A stretch of 64,000 bases of DNA from G965198795 sp965198795 (GCA_965198795.1 OZ240674.1:1488001-1552000); one strand, 5' to 3'. Shown: positions 19,389 through 28,690, counted from the first letter of the stretch. Notes: generated by a model not told the origin, from the letters alone. Program-made: numbers and translations.

Positions 19389-20282
19389 TTAAAAAGACGC
19401 CCATTCCGGCTTTTGGGCCATGACGGCCCGGCCGCAGACCGAGAGGGCGCCGCCGCCTTCCGCCGTTTCCAACGCCTCCAGCCTGATGAGGGCCAAAGCC
19501 ATTTCACCGGCGCTGGAGCGGACTTCGCCAACGTCCCTGCCGTCCAGGGTGACGGCCGCGCCGGGCTCCGGCGCGTCGCCGGAAAACCGGATAGGCACCA
19601 AACGCTTCTTCACTAGGCCGCGGTATTTTGTCCGCGCCGTCAGTTCCTGCCCCATGTAGCACCCTTTATTCCAATCGACGCCGTTCAATTCGTCGAAACC
19701 GCTTTCCAGCAGAATGGACTTTTCGACGACCAGATCCCGGCTGCCGTCCGGCACTCCGAGCGTCAGGCGGGTTTCGTCATAAGCGTCGCGAGTGGTTTGC
19801 GTGAGATTGGCGTTTTCCAGTGTGGACGCCGGGTCGCCGGCCGGCAGTACGGCGCGCGCGCCCAACGCCGCGATCCGCGGATCGCGATAGACGGCGCCGC
19901 CTTCCCAGGCGATGGCGCCGCCGGCGTTTCCGGGGACGGAAAGCGCGTCCGCGCCTTGCCCGGAAATCGCCGCCACGGCCAGTTGAGCGCCCAAATCCTC
20001 CAAGGCCGCCTTGGCGCGCAGCTTGTAAAGCTTTAGGCGTTTCAAAAGGTCTGGAGCACGCTCTTTTTCGCAATCGAGCAACAGGCCGCCTTTCCAGGCC
20101 GTGATGAAGAAATCATGCAAGTACTTCCCCTGAGGCGTCAGAAAGGCGGCGTGGATAGCGGTCTTCGTGTTTACCTTGGTGACGTCGTTGGAGATCAAGC
20201 CTTGCAGGAAGTTCACCGAGTCACCGCCGGACACCTTGATCAGGGCGCGGTCTTCCAGAATAACGAAGCTCTTGCCTTTCAT
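19389..20282 (-). CDS. ygfZ: YgfZ/CAF17-like folate-binding protein
   Basis: A 297-residue GcvT-fold protein that supports repair or assembly of certain iron-sulfur enzymes. The family signature K-G-C-Y-x-G-Q-E is present in NKGCYMGQELTARTKYRGLVKKRL, and the N-terminus has the FLQGLISNDV and HAAFLTPQGKYLHDF segments. ATG 20282 has a good GGAGAG site and homologs begin here; the frame extends to 20420 without family sequence. Divergent from the heptosyltransferase-like gene and probably co-transcribed with the downstream methyltransferase. Confidence 0.92.
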   Translation of the reverse strand: MKGKSFVILEDRALIKVSGGDSVNFLQGLISNDVTKVNTKTAIHAAFLTPQGKYLHDFFITAWKGGLLLDCEKERAPDLLKRLKLYKLRAKAALEDLGAQLAVAAISGQGADALSVPGNAGGAIAWEGGAVYRDPRIAALGARAVLPAGDPASTLENANLTQTTRDAYDETRLTLGVPDGSRDLVVEKSILLESGFDELNGVDWNKGCYMGQELTARTKYRGLVKKRLVPIRFSGDAPEPGAAVTLDGRDVGEVRSSAGEMALALIRLEALETAEGGGALSVCGRAVMAQKPEWASF

Positions 20283-20408
20283 CCTCGGCTCTCCTTCAAT
20301 CAAAGGTGCGTGAAATATGGTCGGCGCGGGCTTTCCCCGCAACGCTGTCCATTTGCCTTCGCCGGCGCTATAAGGGCGAATACGAGTTCGACCGATCAGC
20401 CGGTTTTC

Positions 20409-21377
20409 ATGTCCAAACATTTGTTGTTCGTCACCTCGACCCGCTTGGGGGACGCCGTTTTATCGACGGGAGTGTTGAAGCACCTGATCGACGCCAATGA
20501 AGGCCCGCGCGTGACCGTCGCTTGCGGCCCCGTCGCCGTTCCCTTGTTCGCCGCCGTTCCCGGATTGGAGCGGGTGATCCCCCTGGCGAAACGTAAATAT
20601 TCGCTCCACTGGCTGGATCTTTGGCGGGAAGCCGTGACGCGGTTCTGGGACGTCATCGTTGATTTGCGAGGCGCGCCCTTGACGCGGTTGCTCCCGGCGA
20701 AGCGCCGGTTCGGCCTGCCCAAGGACAGAACTCTCGGCCACCGGGTGGAGATGATGGGACGTGTGGCGGGGCTTGCGGCGCCCCCCGGACCCCATAATTG
20801 GACCTCTGCGGCGGACCGTGCCCGGGCGGCGGCCTTGGCGCCGGCCGGCGGCCCCGTCCTGGCCTTGGGGCCAACGGCGAACTGGCGGGGCAAAATCTGG
20901 AATCAAGGTTGTTTCGCCGAATTGGCGGCCCGATTGACCGATAAGGGCGGGTGTCTCGCCGGCGGGCGTGTCGCCGTTTTTGGTCTGGAGGCCGAACGGC
21001 CGCAAGTGTCGGATTTTCTGGCCTCGCTGCCAGAAGGGCGGGTGATCGATCTGATGGGGCGGGTGTCCTTGACGGAAGCGGCGGCGGTCATGGCGCGGGT
21101 GGATATTTATGTTGGGAACGATTCCGGTTTGATGCATCTGGCGGCGGCTTCCGGCACACCGACCATCGGTCTGTTCGGGCCTAGCAACGAAGACCATTAC
21201 CATCCCTGGGGCGAGCGGTGCGCGGTTGTTCGAGGAACGCCTTATGACGAGATTTGGCCGGCGAACTTTAATCATAGGACGACGGAAAGTTTGATGGGCG
21301 GAATCACGGTTGAACAAGTGGCGAGCGCCGCGGAACGTCTCATCGGCAGCAAGGCGGCGCGATGGAAAAACCGATGA
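20409..21377 (+). CDS. Glycosyltransferase family 9 (heptosyltransferase-like)
   Basis: A 322-residue GT9 enzyme that would add a heptose or related sugar to the LPS core at the inner membrane. Features: TSTRLGDAVLSTGVLKHL near the N-terminus (family R-[IL]-G-D motif), LALGPTANWRGKIWN for nucleotide-sugar binding, and the C-terminal YVGNDSGLMHLAAASGTPTIGLFG signature, where D-S-G contacts the donor. ATG 20409 is used; the frame continues upstream without family character. Its stop overlaps the next gene's ATGA, the first of a run of overlapping glycosyltransferase genes. Confidence 0.9.
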   Translation: MSKHLLFVTSTRLGDAVLSTGVLKHLIDANEGPRVTVACGPVAVPLFAAVPGLERVIPLAKRKYSLHWLDLWREAVTRFWDVIVDLRGAPLTRLLPAKRRFGLPKDRTLGHRVEMMGRVAGLAAPPGPHNWTSAADRARAAALAPAGGPVLALGPTANWRGKIWNQGCFAELAARLTDKGGCLAGGRVAVFGLEAERPQVSDFLASLPEGRVIDLMGRVSLTEAAAVMARVDIYVGNDSGLMHLAAASGTPTIGLFGPSNEDHYHPWGERCAVVRGTPYDEIWPANFNHRTTESLMGGITVEQVASAAERLIGSKAARWKNR

Positions 21378-22138
21378 AACTGAGCGCCGTTGTCTGTGTC
21401 CATAATGAAGAGCGTCAACTGGCGGACTGCCTTGAGGGGCTTCGGTTCGCGGATGAGCTGGTAGTGCTTTTGGATAACTGCGCCGATGGCTCGAAAGCCA
21501 TTGCGGAGCAGTTTGACGCAAAGATCGTGGAGGGCGTCTGGGCGACGGAAGGGGACCGCCGGAACCGCGCGATCCGGGAAGCTTCGGGCCCCTGGCTTCT
21601 GGAAGTGGACGCGGATGAGCGGGTGCCGGACGTCCTGGCGCGGGAAATTCGCCAGATCATTGAGACCAGCGCCCATGACTGGCATGAGATTCCGGTCGAT
21701 AATTACATCGGCGCGCGTCTGGTTCGTTGGGGATGGGGCGCGTCATTTGGAAAGGCGGCCTACCCCGGTCTTTTCAGGAAAACCGCCAAGGTTTGGGGCA
21801 GGCAGCGGGTGCATCCGTCGCTTGCCTGGACAGGTACGAAGGGACCCATGCTGTCTGGGCGGCTCGTTCACTATGTGGACCAAGACATCTCGGATATGAT
21901 CCGGCGGCTGGACAGTTACTCCACGGCCCGCGCGCTCGATATCCGCGAGACCGGCGAATGGGCGAGTTTCGCCGGTAATTTGCGCCGGTTATTTTTTCGG
22001 TTCTTCAAATGCTATGTCTCCCGCAAGGGTTATCGGGAAGGCGGTTACGGGTTTCTGATCGCCGTTTGCGCCGGTTTGTATCCGATGCTGTCGCACTTAA
22101 AGGCGACGCTTGAGAAGCCCGGAAAACCCAACCCATGA
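21374..22138 (+). CDS. Glycosyltransferase family 2 (WaaE/KdtX-like)
   Basis: A 254-residue GT-A fold enzyme. N-terminal SAVVCVHNEERQLADCLEGL binds UDP/ADP-sugar, LEVDADERVP contains the metal-binding DxD-like motif (D-A-D-E), and GRQRVHPSL, where the H may act in catalysis, resembles LPS core beta-1,4-glucosyltransferases. ATG 21374 forms an ATGA overlap with the previous stop, favouring it over ATG 21362. A basic hydrophobic C-terminal segment (LRRLFFRFFKCYV) may hold it to the inner membrane. Confidence 0.87.
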   Translation: MKLSAVVCVHNEERQLADCLEGLRFADELVVLLDNCADGSKAIAEQFDAKIVEGVWATEGDRRNRAIREASGPWLLEVDADERVPDVLAREIRQIIETSAHDWHEIPVDNYIGARLVRWGWGASFGKAAYPGLFRKTAKVWGRQRVHPSLAWTGTKGPMLSGRLVHYVDQDISDMIRRLDSYSTARALDIRETGEWASFAGNLRRLFFRFFKCYVSRKGYREGGYGFLIAVCAGLYPMLSHLKATLEKPGKPNP

Positions 22139-23169
22139 GCCGGATCGTGTTTGCGGATGATGGGATTGAGTTCGACGGCTCAACGCCCGACAAACGTCCG
22201 CTCGGCGGCGCGGAAAGCTCGCTTATCCTGCTTTGTGAATGTCTCGCGGCGCGCGGTCACGACGTCAGCGTTCATAACCGTTGCGCGTCACGGCTGACCC
22301 ACAAAGGAGTCAAATGGGAACCCTTGCGGAACGGATTGCCGGAGACATGCGATCTCTATGTCGCGAATCGGGGAGATAATCTGATCTTGCGTATGCCGAA
22401 CGCGCGGCGGACGGTCTTTTGGACCCATAATCCGGCGAGCTACATGGTGAAATGGCGCTACCTTTGGAAACTCTGGAAGAGGAAGCCCGCCATCATCTTC
22501 ATCGGCGATTATCATGCGGCGACCTACCCCGGTTGGGCTCCGGGCGGGGAGCGGGTGGTTATTCCTTATGGCTTGCCCGACGAATTCTGCGAGGCGGCGC
22601 CTGTGAAACGGCCATCAAGGCCGCGGGCGATTTTTACCTCGAATCCGCTTCGTGGCCTGGACTGGCTGTTGGACCGCTGGACAAATGAAATCTTTCCAAG
22701 AACGCCGGAGGCCGAACTCCATCTGTTCGCTGGCGCAAAGACCTACGGCGCCGCTGGCGGCAAGAAGGCTGAAACCATGAACGCGGTGCTCGACAAGGCG
22801 GGTGCTTTAGCCGACAAGGGAGTTGTGCTTCGCGATCCCATCCCGAAGCGGACCCTCATCGATGAATTAAGGCGCTCAAGAGTGATGCTTTACCGCGGTG
22901 ACGTCAACGAGACGTTCTGTATGTCCGTCGGCGAGGCGCAAGCCTTGGGCCTTCCTTGTGTATTGCGGGATATCGGTTCCATGCGCGAGCGTGTCCGCCA
23001 TGGCGAAACGGGCTATGTCACGGCAACGGACGCCGCGTTCTCCGATGCGGCCGTATCGCTGCTTATGGACGACTCGCTTTGGGAAAGGCAGCATATGGCC
23101 GCGCTTGAAAAACAACGGTTGCGGCGTTGGCCAGAAGCCGCGGAAGCTTGGGAAAGATTGATCCCCTGA
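22135..23169 (+). CDS. Glycosyltransferase family 4 (first of two)
   Basis: A 344-residue GT-B enzyme beginning 4 bp before the previous stop (ATGA overlap). The N-terminal half has LGGAESSLILLCECLAARGH, the acceptor-side GGAE loop. The C-terminal half has FTSNPLRGLDWLLDRW and, near the end, NETFCMSVGEAQALGLPCV, the E-x7-E donor-binding motif of GT4. It likely transfers a hexose to LPS core or O-antigen; donor and acceptor cannot be told. The stop overlaps the start of the next gene. Confidence 0.85.
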   Translation: MSRIVFADDGIEFDGSTPDKRPLGGAESSLILLCECLAARGHDVSVHNRCASRLTHKGVKWEPLRNGLPETCDLYVANRGDNLILRMPNARRTVFWTHNPASYMVKWRYLWKLWKRKPAIIFIGDYHAATYPGWAPGGERVVIPYGLPDEFCEAAPVKRPSRPRAIFTSNPLRGLDWLLDRWTNEIFPRTPEAELHLFAGAKTYGAAGGKKAETMNAVLDKAGALADKGVVLRDPIPKRTLIDELRRSRVMLYRGDVNETFCMSVGEAQALGLPCVLRDIGSMRERVRHGETGYVTATDAAFSDAAVSLLMDDSLWERQHMAALEKQRLRRWPEAAEAWERLIP

Positions 23170-24203
23170 TGCGCGTTATTCAGGCAATGGCGGGGGCCGA
23201 ACACGGCGGAGCGGAGGCGTTCTTCGTGCGCTTGTCTCTGGCTTTCCATCGCGCCGGCGTCGAGCAGGAAGTGATCATTCGCGGGAACAAGGCGAGAAAA
23301 GCCGCCTTGGAGGCGGGCGGGGTCACGCCAATCGAACTGCCGTTCGGCGGTGTCCTTGATTTCGAAACCGGCCGGCGGTTCAGGGACGCCGCGCGCCGGT
23401 TCAATCCGGATATCGTCATGACCTGGATGAATCGGGCGTCGGTCAAGTGCCCGAAGGGGAATTTCATCCAGATCGGCCGGCTGGGCGGATATTATGATTT
23501 AAAATATTATAAACGATGCCGTCACTTGGTCGGCAACACCGAAGACATCGTCGAGCATATCGTTAAGCGGGGATGGCCGGCGGAACGGGCGCATTATTTG
23601 CCCAATTTTGTTTCCGAAGAGCGCGCGGCCCCATTACCGCGAAAGGCGCTTTACACGCCGGATAAGGCGTATCTGGTTTTGGCGTTGGGCCGGCTTCACG
23701 AGAACAAGGCGTTCGACGTTCTGCTTCGCGCGATCGCCCGTGTGCCGAACACCTATCTCTGGCTGGCGGGCGAGGGACCTTTGCGCGTTGAATTGGAGTC
23801 TCTCGCGGAAGAATTGGGAATTAAGCCCCGTGTGCGGTTCCTGGGCTGGCGCGAGGACACGCCGGCGCTGTTCGCCACCGCCGATTTGTTTGTCTGTCCA
23901 AGCCGGCACGAACCGCTGGGCAATGTCGTGCTTGAGGCTTGGGCGCAGGAGGTGCCTGTCGTCGCAGCTGACAGTTTTGGGCCCGGCACGCTGATCTCGC
24001 CCAACGAGAATGGCGTCTTGGCGCCGGTGGATGATCATGAGCGGCTGGCGAAGACGATCCGGGCGGTGCTCGAAGACCGCGATTTTGCCGCTCGTATCGC
24101 TCGGCAAGGACGCGCGGCTTATGACGCTGAGTTCACCGAGAAGGCGGCGGTGCGAAAGTACATGGATTTCTTCCAGTCTGTTTTGACGGACGGGCCGGCT
24201 TGA
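23169..24203 (+). CDS. Glycosyltransferase family 4 (second of two)
   Basis: A 344-residue GT-B enzyme starting at ATG 23169, which shares one base with the previous stop. Motifs: MAGAEHGGAEAFFVRL (acceptor side), VLALGRLHENKAFDVLLRAI and WLAGEGPL (start of the donor domain), and CPSRHEPLGNVVLEAWAQEVPVV with the E-x7-E pair. It resembles LPS core glycosyltransferases of the WaaG type. Last gene of the four-gene overlapping cluster; spacer repeats follow. Confidence 0.87.
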   Translation: MRVIQAMAGAEHGGAEAFFVRLSLAFHRAGVEQEVIIRGNKARKAALEAGGVTPIELPFGGVLDFETGRRFRDAARRFNPDIVMTWMNRASVKCPKGNFIQIGRLGGYYDLKYYKRCRHLVGNTEDIVEHIVKRGWPAERAHYLPNFVSEERAAPLPRKALYTPDKAYLVLALGRLHENKAFDVLLRAIARVPNTYLWLAGEGPLRVELESLAEELGIKPRVRFLGWREDTPALFATADLFVCPSRHEPLGNVVLEAWAQEVPVVAADSFGPGTLISPNENGVLAPVDDHERLAKTIRAVLEDRDFAARIARQGRAAYDAEFTEKAAVRKYMDFFQSVLTDGPA

Positions 24204-24300
24204 AAGCTGGTTATTTGCCGCGCCGCCGCGTGGACACGGCGGTTTTGATTCCGGATTTTGCGTTCCACGTCGAAGGTGAAGCCCGCCCCCGCTCGCATTT

Positions 24301-24400
24301 CGTCATTCCCGCAAAGGCGGGAATCCAGCGCGTCGGCCCGCGTTGCAACCAATCATGAGTGATAGAGGTTGGTCTGGATTCCCGCCCGCGCGAAAATGAA
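24301..24400. repeat. Dispersed intergenic repeat, related to the interior of the element at 33920-34166
   Basis: It starts CGTCATTCCCGCAAAGGCGG and continues with GGCCCGCGTT, GAGGTTGGTCTGG and CCCGCCCGCGCG blocks that recur in the same order inside 33960-34085. The outer parts form an inverted repeat (CGGGAATCCAG versus CTGGATTCCCG). No coding function is apparent. Confidence 0.7.
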
Positions 24401-24427
24401 ACCCCGGACGAGGCGGGATCGTCAAAT

Positions 24428-24620
24428 CCCCCCCGGCGGCGCGGTCCGCCGCCGGGTATGATTGGGGCCATGCGCCTTGAGTTCAAAAAGGCCGTCAAAA
24501 AATACGTCAATACGTCACCCGCAGGACTCGCCGTGCGGCCTCGGAGGATCGGCCCCAATGGTCCGCGTTCCGAATGACCCGTCCGGGTCGGGGGAGTCTC
24601 AAACCGCCTGAACCATTACA
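24428..24620 (+). repeat. Copy A of a dispersed leader-like element, upstream of asnB
   Basis: A GC-rich hairpin (24428-24456) is followed by a 148-bp block that matches 40092-40234 upstream of prs. They share an identical 21-bp stretch (24473-24493), then AATACGTCA, GGAGGATCG, CCCAA and a closing CCGCC-GAA-CATTACA. Within copy A, ATTGGGGCC (24461-24469) is exactly complementary to GGCCCCAAT (24551-24559), so the RNA could fold into one large domain. It ends 105 bp before asnB. Confidence 0.75.
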
Positions 24621-24725
24621 CCCGCGAGAAGCCGGCTTGCTGTTGATCGCGGGGCGGGCTACCCTGGAACTGGGCCAATCCTCTGGTCTTTGACGGTAAT
24701 TTCTGAAAACGAACTCAGCACCAAC

Positions 24726-26504
24726 ATGTGCGGCATTGCAGGGCTAATGACACGAACCGGGCGGGCCCCAAAAGGGGCCTTGATGGTGAAGCTCGCCGAC
24801 GCCTTGGCGCACCGCGGACCAGACGGGCAGGGGCGCTACATCAAGGATGACGTCGGTTTGGTGCAGACGCGTCTGGCCATTATCGATTTGGCGACAGGGG
24901 ATCAGCCGATCACGACGAAGGGTCCGGATGGGCGTGAAGCCACCATCGTGGCGAACGGGGAGATTTATAACTACATTGAGTTGCGGCTGGATTTGGGGCG
25001 CGCGGATTTCAAAACGCGGTCGGACTGCGAACTGCCGTTGCAAATCTATCTGCGTCAGGACCTCGGTTTTCCGGGTCATCTCCGGGGCATGTACGCCCTG
25101 GCGATCCATGATCCCGGCCGCAGACGGCTGGTGTTGGCGCGCGACCCTTTCGGCGTCAAACCGCTATACTATGTTGAATCCCGCGATTTCTTCGCCTTCG
25201 CTTCCGAGCCCACGGCGCTGATCAAGGCGGGGCTCGCGCCTGCTCGGTTGAATTCCCAAGCCCGCGACGAGATGCTCGCCATGCGGTTCTCGTGCGGATC
25301 GGACACCATATTCGAGGGGATTCGCCGCGTATTGCCGGGCGAAACCTTGGTTGTCGAGCAAGGACGCGTCGTTGGACGCATGTGCATGGACCTGTTGCCG
25401 GAAGGAGCGCCTCGCGGTGTTTCCAGACGCGACGCCGTCATTAAACTTGACGAATTGCTTGCGGACAGCGTCAATATTCATCAACGCTCCGACGTGCCTT
25501 GCGGCATGTTCTTGTCTGGCGGCGTCGACTCCTCCGTCGTGCTCGCCATGATGAATCGTTTGAACGAGAATCCGGTGACGGCTTTTACGGCCGGGTTTTC
25601 GGGAACCAACGCGCATGACGAGCGCGAGCATTCACGCATGGTGGCCAGGCAAGCGGGCGCCGAACACATTGAGGTTGAATTCGGGGAACGTGATTTTTGG
25701 AGCCTGCTTCCCGGAATCGCCAAATTCATGGACGACCCAGCGGCGGACTATGCGGTGCTGCCCACGTTCAAGTTGGCGGCGGAAGCGCGGAGGCGGGGCT
25801 TGAAGGTCATCCTGTCCGGTGAAGGGGGGGATGAAATTTTCGCGGGCTATGGCCGCTATCGAAGGGTCGGCCGTTGGCGGATATTCGGCGGGCGCGGTAT
25901 GCGGAGGATGAGTCAGTTGGCCGGACTGGGTGTGTTGCGTCACGAAGGGCCGGAATGGCGGGCCCGGGTGATTGAAACGGAACAGGAGAACGAAGACCGC
26001 GGATGGACAACCATTCAAAAAGCGCAAGCGCTCGATATGTCCGACTGGTTGCCCAACGATTTGTTGACCAAATTGGATCGCTGCTTGATGGCGCATGGGG
26101 TCGAGGGACGTGTGCCTCTTTTGGACCCGAAGCTCGCCGCCTTTGCTTACGGGCTGCCGGATGCGTTGAAGGTGCGCCGCCGCCGCGGCAAGTGGTTGCT
26201 TCGGAAATGGTTGGAAGGCGCCATGCCGACCGCTAAACCGTTCGCGCCGAAGCGCGGCTTCACGGTGCCTGTGGGAAACTGGATGGCGGCCCGCTCCGAC
26301 GAGTTGGGCAAGCGCGTTTCCGAGCAACCGGGTGTTCAAGAGGTTTGTAAGCCCGGCGCCGTCCGCGCCCTGTTTAAGGCGAGCGGCAAACGTGAAACCC
26401 ATGCGGCCTGGACATTGTTGTTCTACGCCTTGTGGCATCGGTGCCATATCGTCGGCGACCCCGTTGACGGGGGTGTAATGGACGCGCTCGGCGCCGCCGC
26501 TTGA
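24726..26504 (+). CDS. asnB: Asparagine synthase (glutamine-hydrolysing)
   Basis: A 592-residue cytoplasmic enzyme making asparagine from aspartate, glutamine and ATP. It begins MCGIAG: the Cys after the initiator Met is the glutaminase nucleophile, which fixes the start at ATG 24726 although the frame is open to 24690. The glutaminase domain has LAHRGPDG and RLAIIDL. The synthetase domain has the pyrophosphate loop FLSGGVDSSVV and LSGEGGDEIFAGYGRY. A relationship to amidotransferases acting on surface sugars cannot be excluded, because the glycosyltransferase cluster lies just upstream. Confidence 0.93.
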   Translation: MCGIAGLMTRTGRAPKGALMVKLADALAHRGPDGQGRYIKDDVGLVQTRLAIIDLATGDQPITTKGPDGREATIVANGEIYNYIELRLDLGRADFKTRSDCELPLQIYLRQDLGFPGHLRGMYALAIHDPGRRRLVLARDPFGVKPLYYVESRDFFAFASEPTALIKAGLAPARLNSQARDEMLAMRFSCGSDTIFEGIRRVLPGETLVVEQGRVVGRMCMDLLPEGAPRGVSRRDAVIKLDELLADSVNIHQRSDVPCGMFLSGGVDSSVVLAMMNRLNENPVTAFTAGFSGTNAHDEREHSRMVARQAGAEHIEVEFGERDFWSLLPGIAKFMDDPAADYAVLPTFKLAAEARRRGLKVILSGEGGDEIFAGYGRYRRVGRWRIFGGRGMRRMSQLAGLGVLRHEGPEWRARVIETEQENEDRGWTTIQKAQALDMSDWLPNDLLTKLDRCLMAHGVEGRVPLLDPKLAAFAYGLPDALKVRRRRGKWLLRKWLEGAMPTAKPFAPKRGFTVPVGNWMAARSDELGKRVSEQPGVQEVCKPGAVRALFKASGKRETHAAWTLLFYALWHRCHIVGDPVDGGVMDALGAAA

Positions 26505-26529
26505 ACTTACGGCCGAAGAATGTAACCGA

Positions 26530-27567
26530 ATGACCGAAAAACTAACGCTGCGCCGCCCTGACGATTGGCATGTCCACTTTCGCGATGGCGAGATGTTGAA
26601 GGCCGTCGTGCCTTTTACCGCCCGTCAAATGGGGCGGGCGATCGTGATGCCCAACCTGGCGCCGCCAGTAACAACCGCGAGTTTGGCGTCCGCTTATCGG
26701 GAAAGGATTCAGGCCGCGGTCCCGGACGGAATTACCTTTCAACCATTGATGACGGCGTATCTGACGGACAGCACGGATGCGGGCGATTTGATCGCCGGGT
26801 TCAAGGACGGTGTGCTAACCGCCGTGAAGCTTTATCCGGCGGGGGCGACAACCAACTCGGCGTCCGGGGTCACGGACATTATGAAGGTCCAGAATGTGTT
26901 GGAGGCGATGGCGAACGCCGGCATGCCGCTGCTGATCCATGGCGAGGTCACGGACGGCGACATCGACATCTTTGACCGCGAAGCGGTCTTCATAGAGCGC
27001 GTCATGGCACCGCTGCACTCGCGCATTCCCAACTTGAAAGTGGTCTTCGAGCATATCACGACGGAAGACGCGGCGTCATTCGTCGCGTCCGGTGGAGAGA
27101 CCTTGGCGGCGACGATTACCGCACACCATTTGATGATTAACCGAACCGACATCTTCAAGGGCGGCGTCCGGCCGCATCTCTATTGTCTGCCCATCGCCAA
27201 GCGGGAACGGCACCGCCAGGCATTGCGCAAGGCCGCAACGTCCGGTTCGTCCAATTTCTTCCTTGGCACCGACACCGCCCCCCATGCCCGATGCGCTAAA
27301 GAAGCGGCCTGCGGCTGCGCCGGAATTTTCAACGCCGCCCACGCCATCGAACTCTATGCGGCGGTATTTGAGGAAGAAGGGGCGTTGGGCAATTTGGAAG
27401 CGTTCGCCTCTCTCAACGGTCCAGCCTTCTATGACATGGCGCCCAATGAGACGATGATGACCCTGGAGCGCTCGGTCCAGACCGTGCCCGACGAACTGCC
27501 CGCCGGTTCCGGCGTGATCGTGCCTTTTATGGCCGGCGAAACCTTGAATTGGCGCTTGGCGGACTGA
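26530..27567 (+). CDS. pyrC: Dihydroorotase (class II)
   Basis: A 345-residue zinc amidohydrolase that closes carbamoyl-aspartate to dihydroorotate in pyrimidine synthesis. The metal-binding motif HVHFRDG is near the N-terminus; VKLYPAGATTNSASGV holds the lysine expected to be carboxylated; LIHGEV and VFEHITT supply further ligands; and FLGTDTAPH carries the catalytic Asp. Length is normal for the E. coli PyrC class. It follows asnB by 25 bp and could share its transcript. Confidence 0.96.
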   Translation: MTEKLTLRRPDDWHVHFRDGEMLKAVVPFTARQMGRAIVMPNLAPPVTTASLASAYRERIQAAVPDGITFQPLMTAYLTDSTDAGDLIAGFKDGVLTAVKLYPAGATTNSASGVTDIMKVQNVLEAMANAGMPLLIHGEVTDGDIDIFDREAVFIERVMAPLHSRIPNLKVVFEHITTEDAASFVASGGETLAATITAHHLMINRTDIFKGGVRPHLYCLPIAKRERHRQALRKAATSGSSNFFLGTDTAPHARCAKEAACGCAGIFNAAHAIELYAAVFEEEGALGNLEAFASLNGPAFYDMAPNETMMTLERSVQTVPDELPAGSGVIVPFMAGETLNWRLAD

Positions 27568-27659
27568 TCGGCGGAGTTCCGTATAAACAACCACGTGATC
27601 CCCGCCGGAGACGGCCGGATAAGTCCGCCCTTGAAAAGCTGAACGAGGCGGGCGTTTTC

Positions 27660-28690
27660 TAGAGCGTGTCATGTTTATATGGAAGCATAACCGGCGTTTT
27701 TGAAGTCGTTGGCGTACTCTGTTGGCGTTATTGTTTCGATGAGGCGTCCGGCATGACGCCAGGCTTCTTCGGTGTTGCGTTTCTGCGCCATGCGCATCCA
27801 GTGCTTGATCTTGGCGAACGTTTGCTCGATCAGGTTGAGGTCCGGCGAGTATGGCGGCGGAAACCAGAGCCTTGCGTCGGCGGCCTTGACGGCGTCGCGG
27901 ACGGCCTTCGACTTATGGCTTCCCAGATTGTCCATGACAACGATGTCACCGGGTTTGAGCGTGGGACGAGCTGCTGTTCGACATAGGCGGGGAAGCAAGC
28001 CCCGTTGATCGGGCCGTCGAAGACGCATGGCGCGGCGAGCCGGTCACAGCGCACTGCCGCCAGAAATGTCATGGCGCGCCAGCGTCCATGCGGTGCGAAG
28101 CCGCGCACTCGCTTCCCCTTTGGCCCCCAGCCTCGCAGCGGCGCCATGTTGGTCTTGATCCAGGTCTCGTCTATGAACACCAGACGGGCCGGGTCGAACC
28201 GCTTCCGCCAACCCTTCCATCGTTTGCGCAACCGCGCCACATCGCGGCGAGATTGTTCATCCGCCAGCAGGCTTTTTTTTGAAGCTCAGGCCCTGACGGC
28301 GCAGGAACAGCCACACTGCCTTGCGCGATACTTTCACGCCACGCGCCGCCAACTCGTCCTTGAGACCATGTAACGTCAGATGTGGTGTCTGGCTGATCCG
28401 TTCGACACTAAAATCACGATGAGGCTCCAAAACACTGCGGCGGCAACCACCGGTCTCGCCAGGAGCAACGCCGCCCGTCGCCCAGTGGCGTTGGCTCCGC
28501 TTCACCACCGGCGAAACCGCCACGCCAAAACGCGCCGCAACCGAACGGCGACTCTCGCCGGACAAAGCCGCCGGGACAACACGCTCACGAAGATCATCAG
28601 AACAGGGCCGGGTCATGGACGCCAGCCTCCTTCCCCGGCGTCCGTCTTGAATCACATATCAGACCTCTTGGGAGTCCCCTGCGATTCCGA
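27660..28690 (-). mobile_element. Decayed IS630-family element (right limit approximate)
   Basis: The left boundary is marked by TAGAGCGTGTCATG at 27660-27673, beginning with the TA dinucleotide that IS630/Tc1-mariner elements use as target. The matching inverted end is not found on the other side; the element seems to run into IS5-like remnants near 28690-28830. It holds one broken transposase gene and sits about 90 bp after pyrC. Confidence 0.65.
27675..28616 (-). pseudogene. IS630-family transposase, two frameshifts
   Basis: Three frames together encode a complete IS630-type transposase. The helix-turn-helix N-terminus is MTRPCSDDLRERVV and then GESRRSVAARFGVAVSPVVK. The middle has VFIDETWIKTNMAPLRGWG (first catalytic Asp). 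The C-terminus has VVMDNLGSHKSKAVRDA and SPDLNLIEQTFAKIKHWMR (second Asp and Glu). The first break is at a run of eight T (28273-28280; A8 in the mRNA), where one base fewer would restore frame. The second is a one-base loss near 27960-27966. All DDE residues survive, so inactivation looks recent. Confidence 0.85.

Noticed and set aside
24359..24577. 72-codon plus-strand frame before asnB
   Set aside because: It lies wholly in dispersed repeat sequence shared with non-coding spacers at 33.9, 40.1 and 44.1 kb and is not conserved as a protein between the copies.
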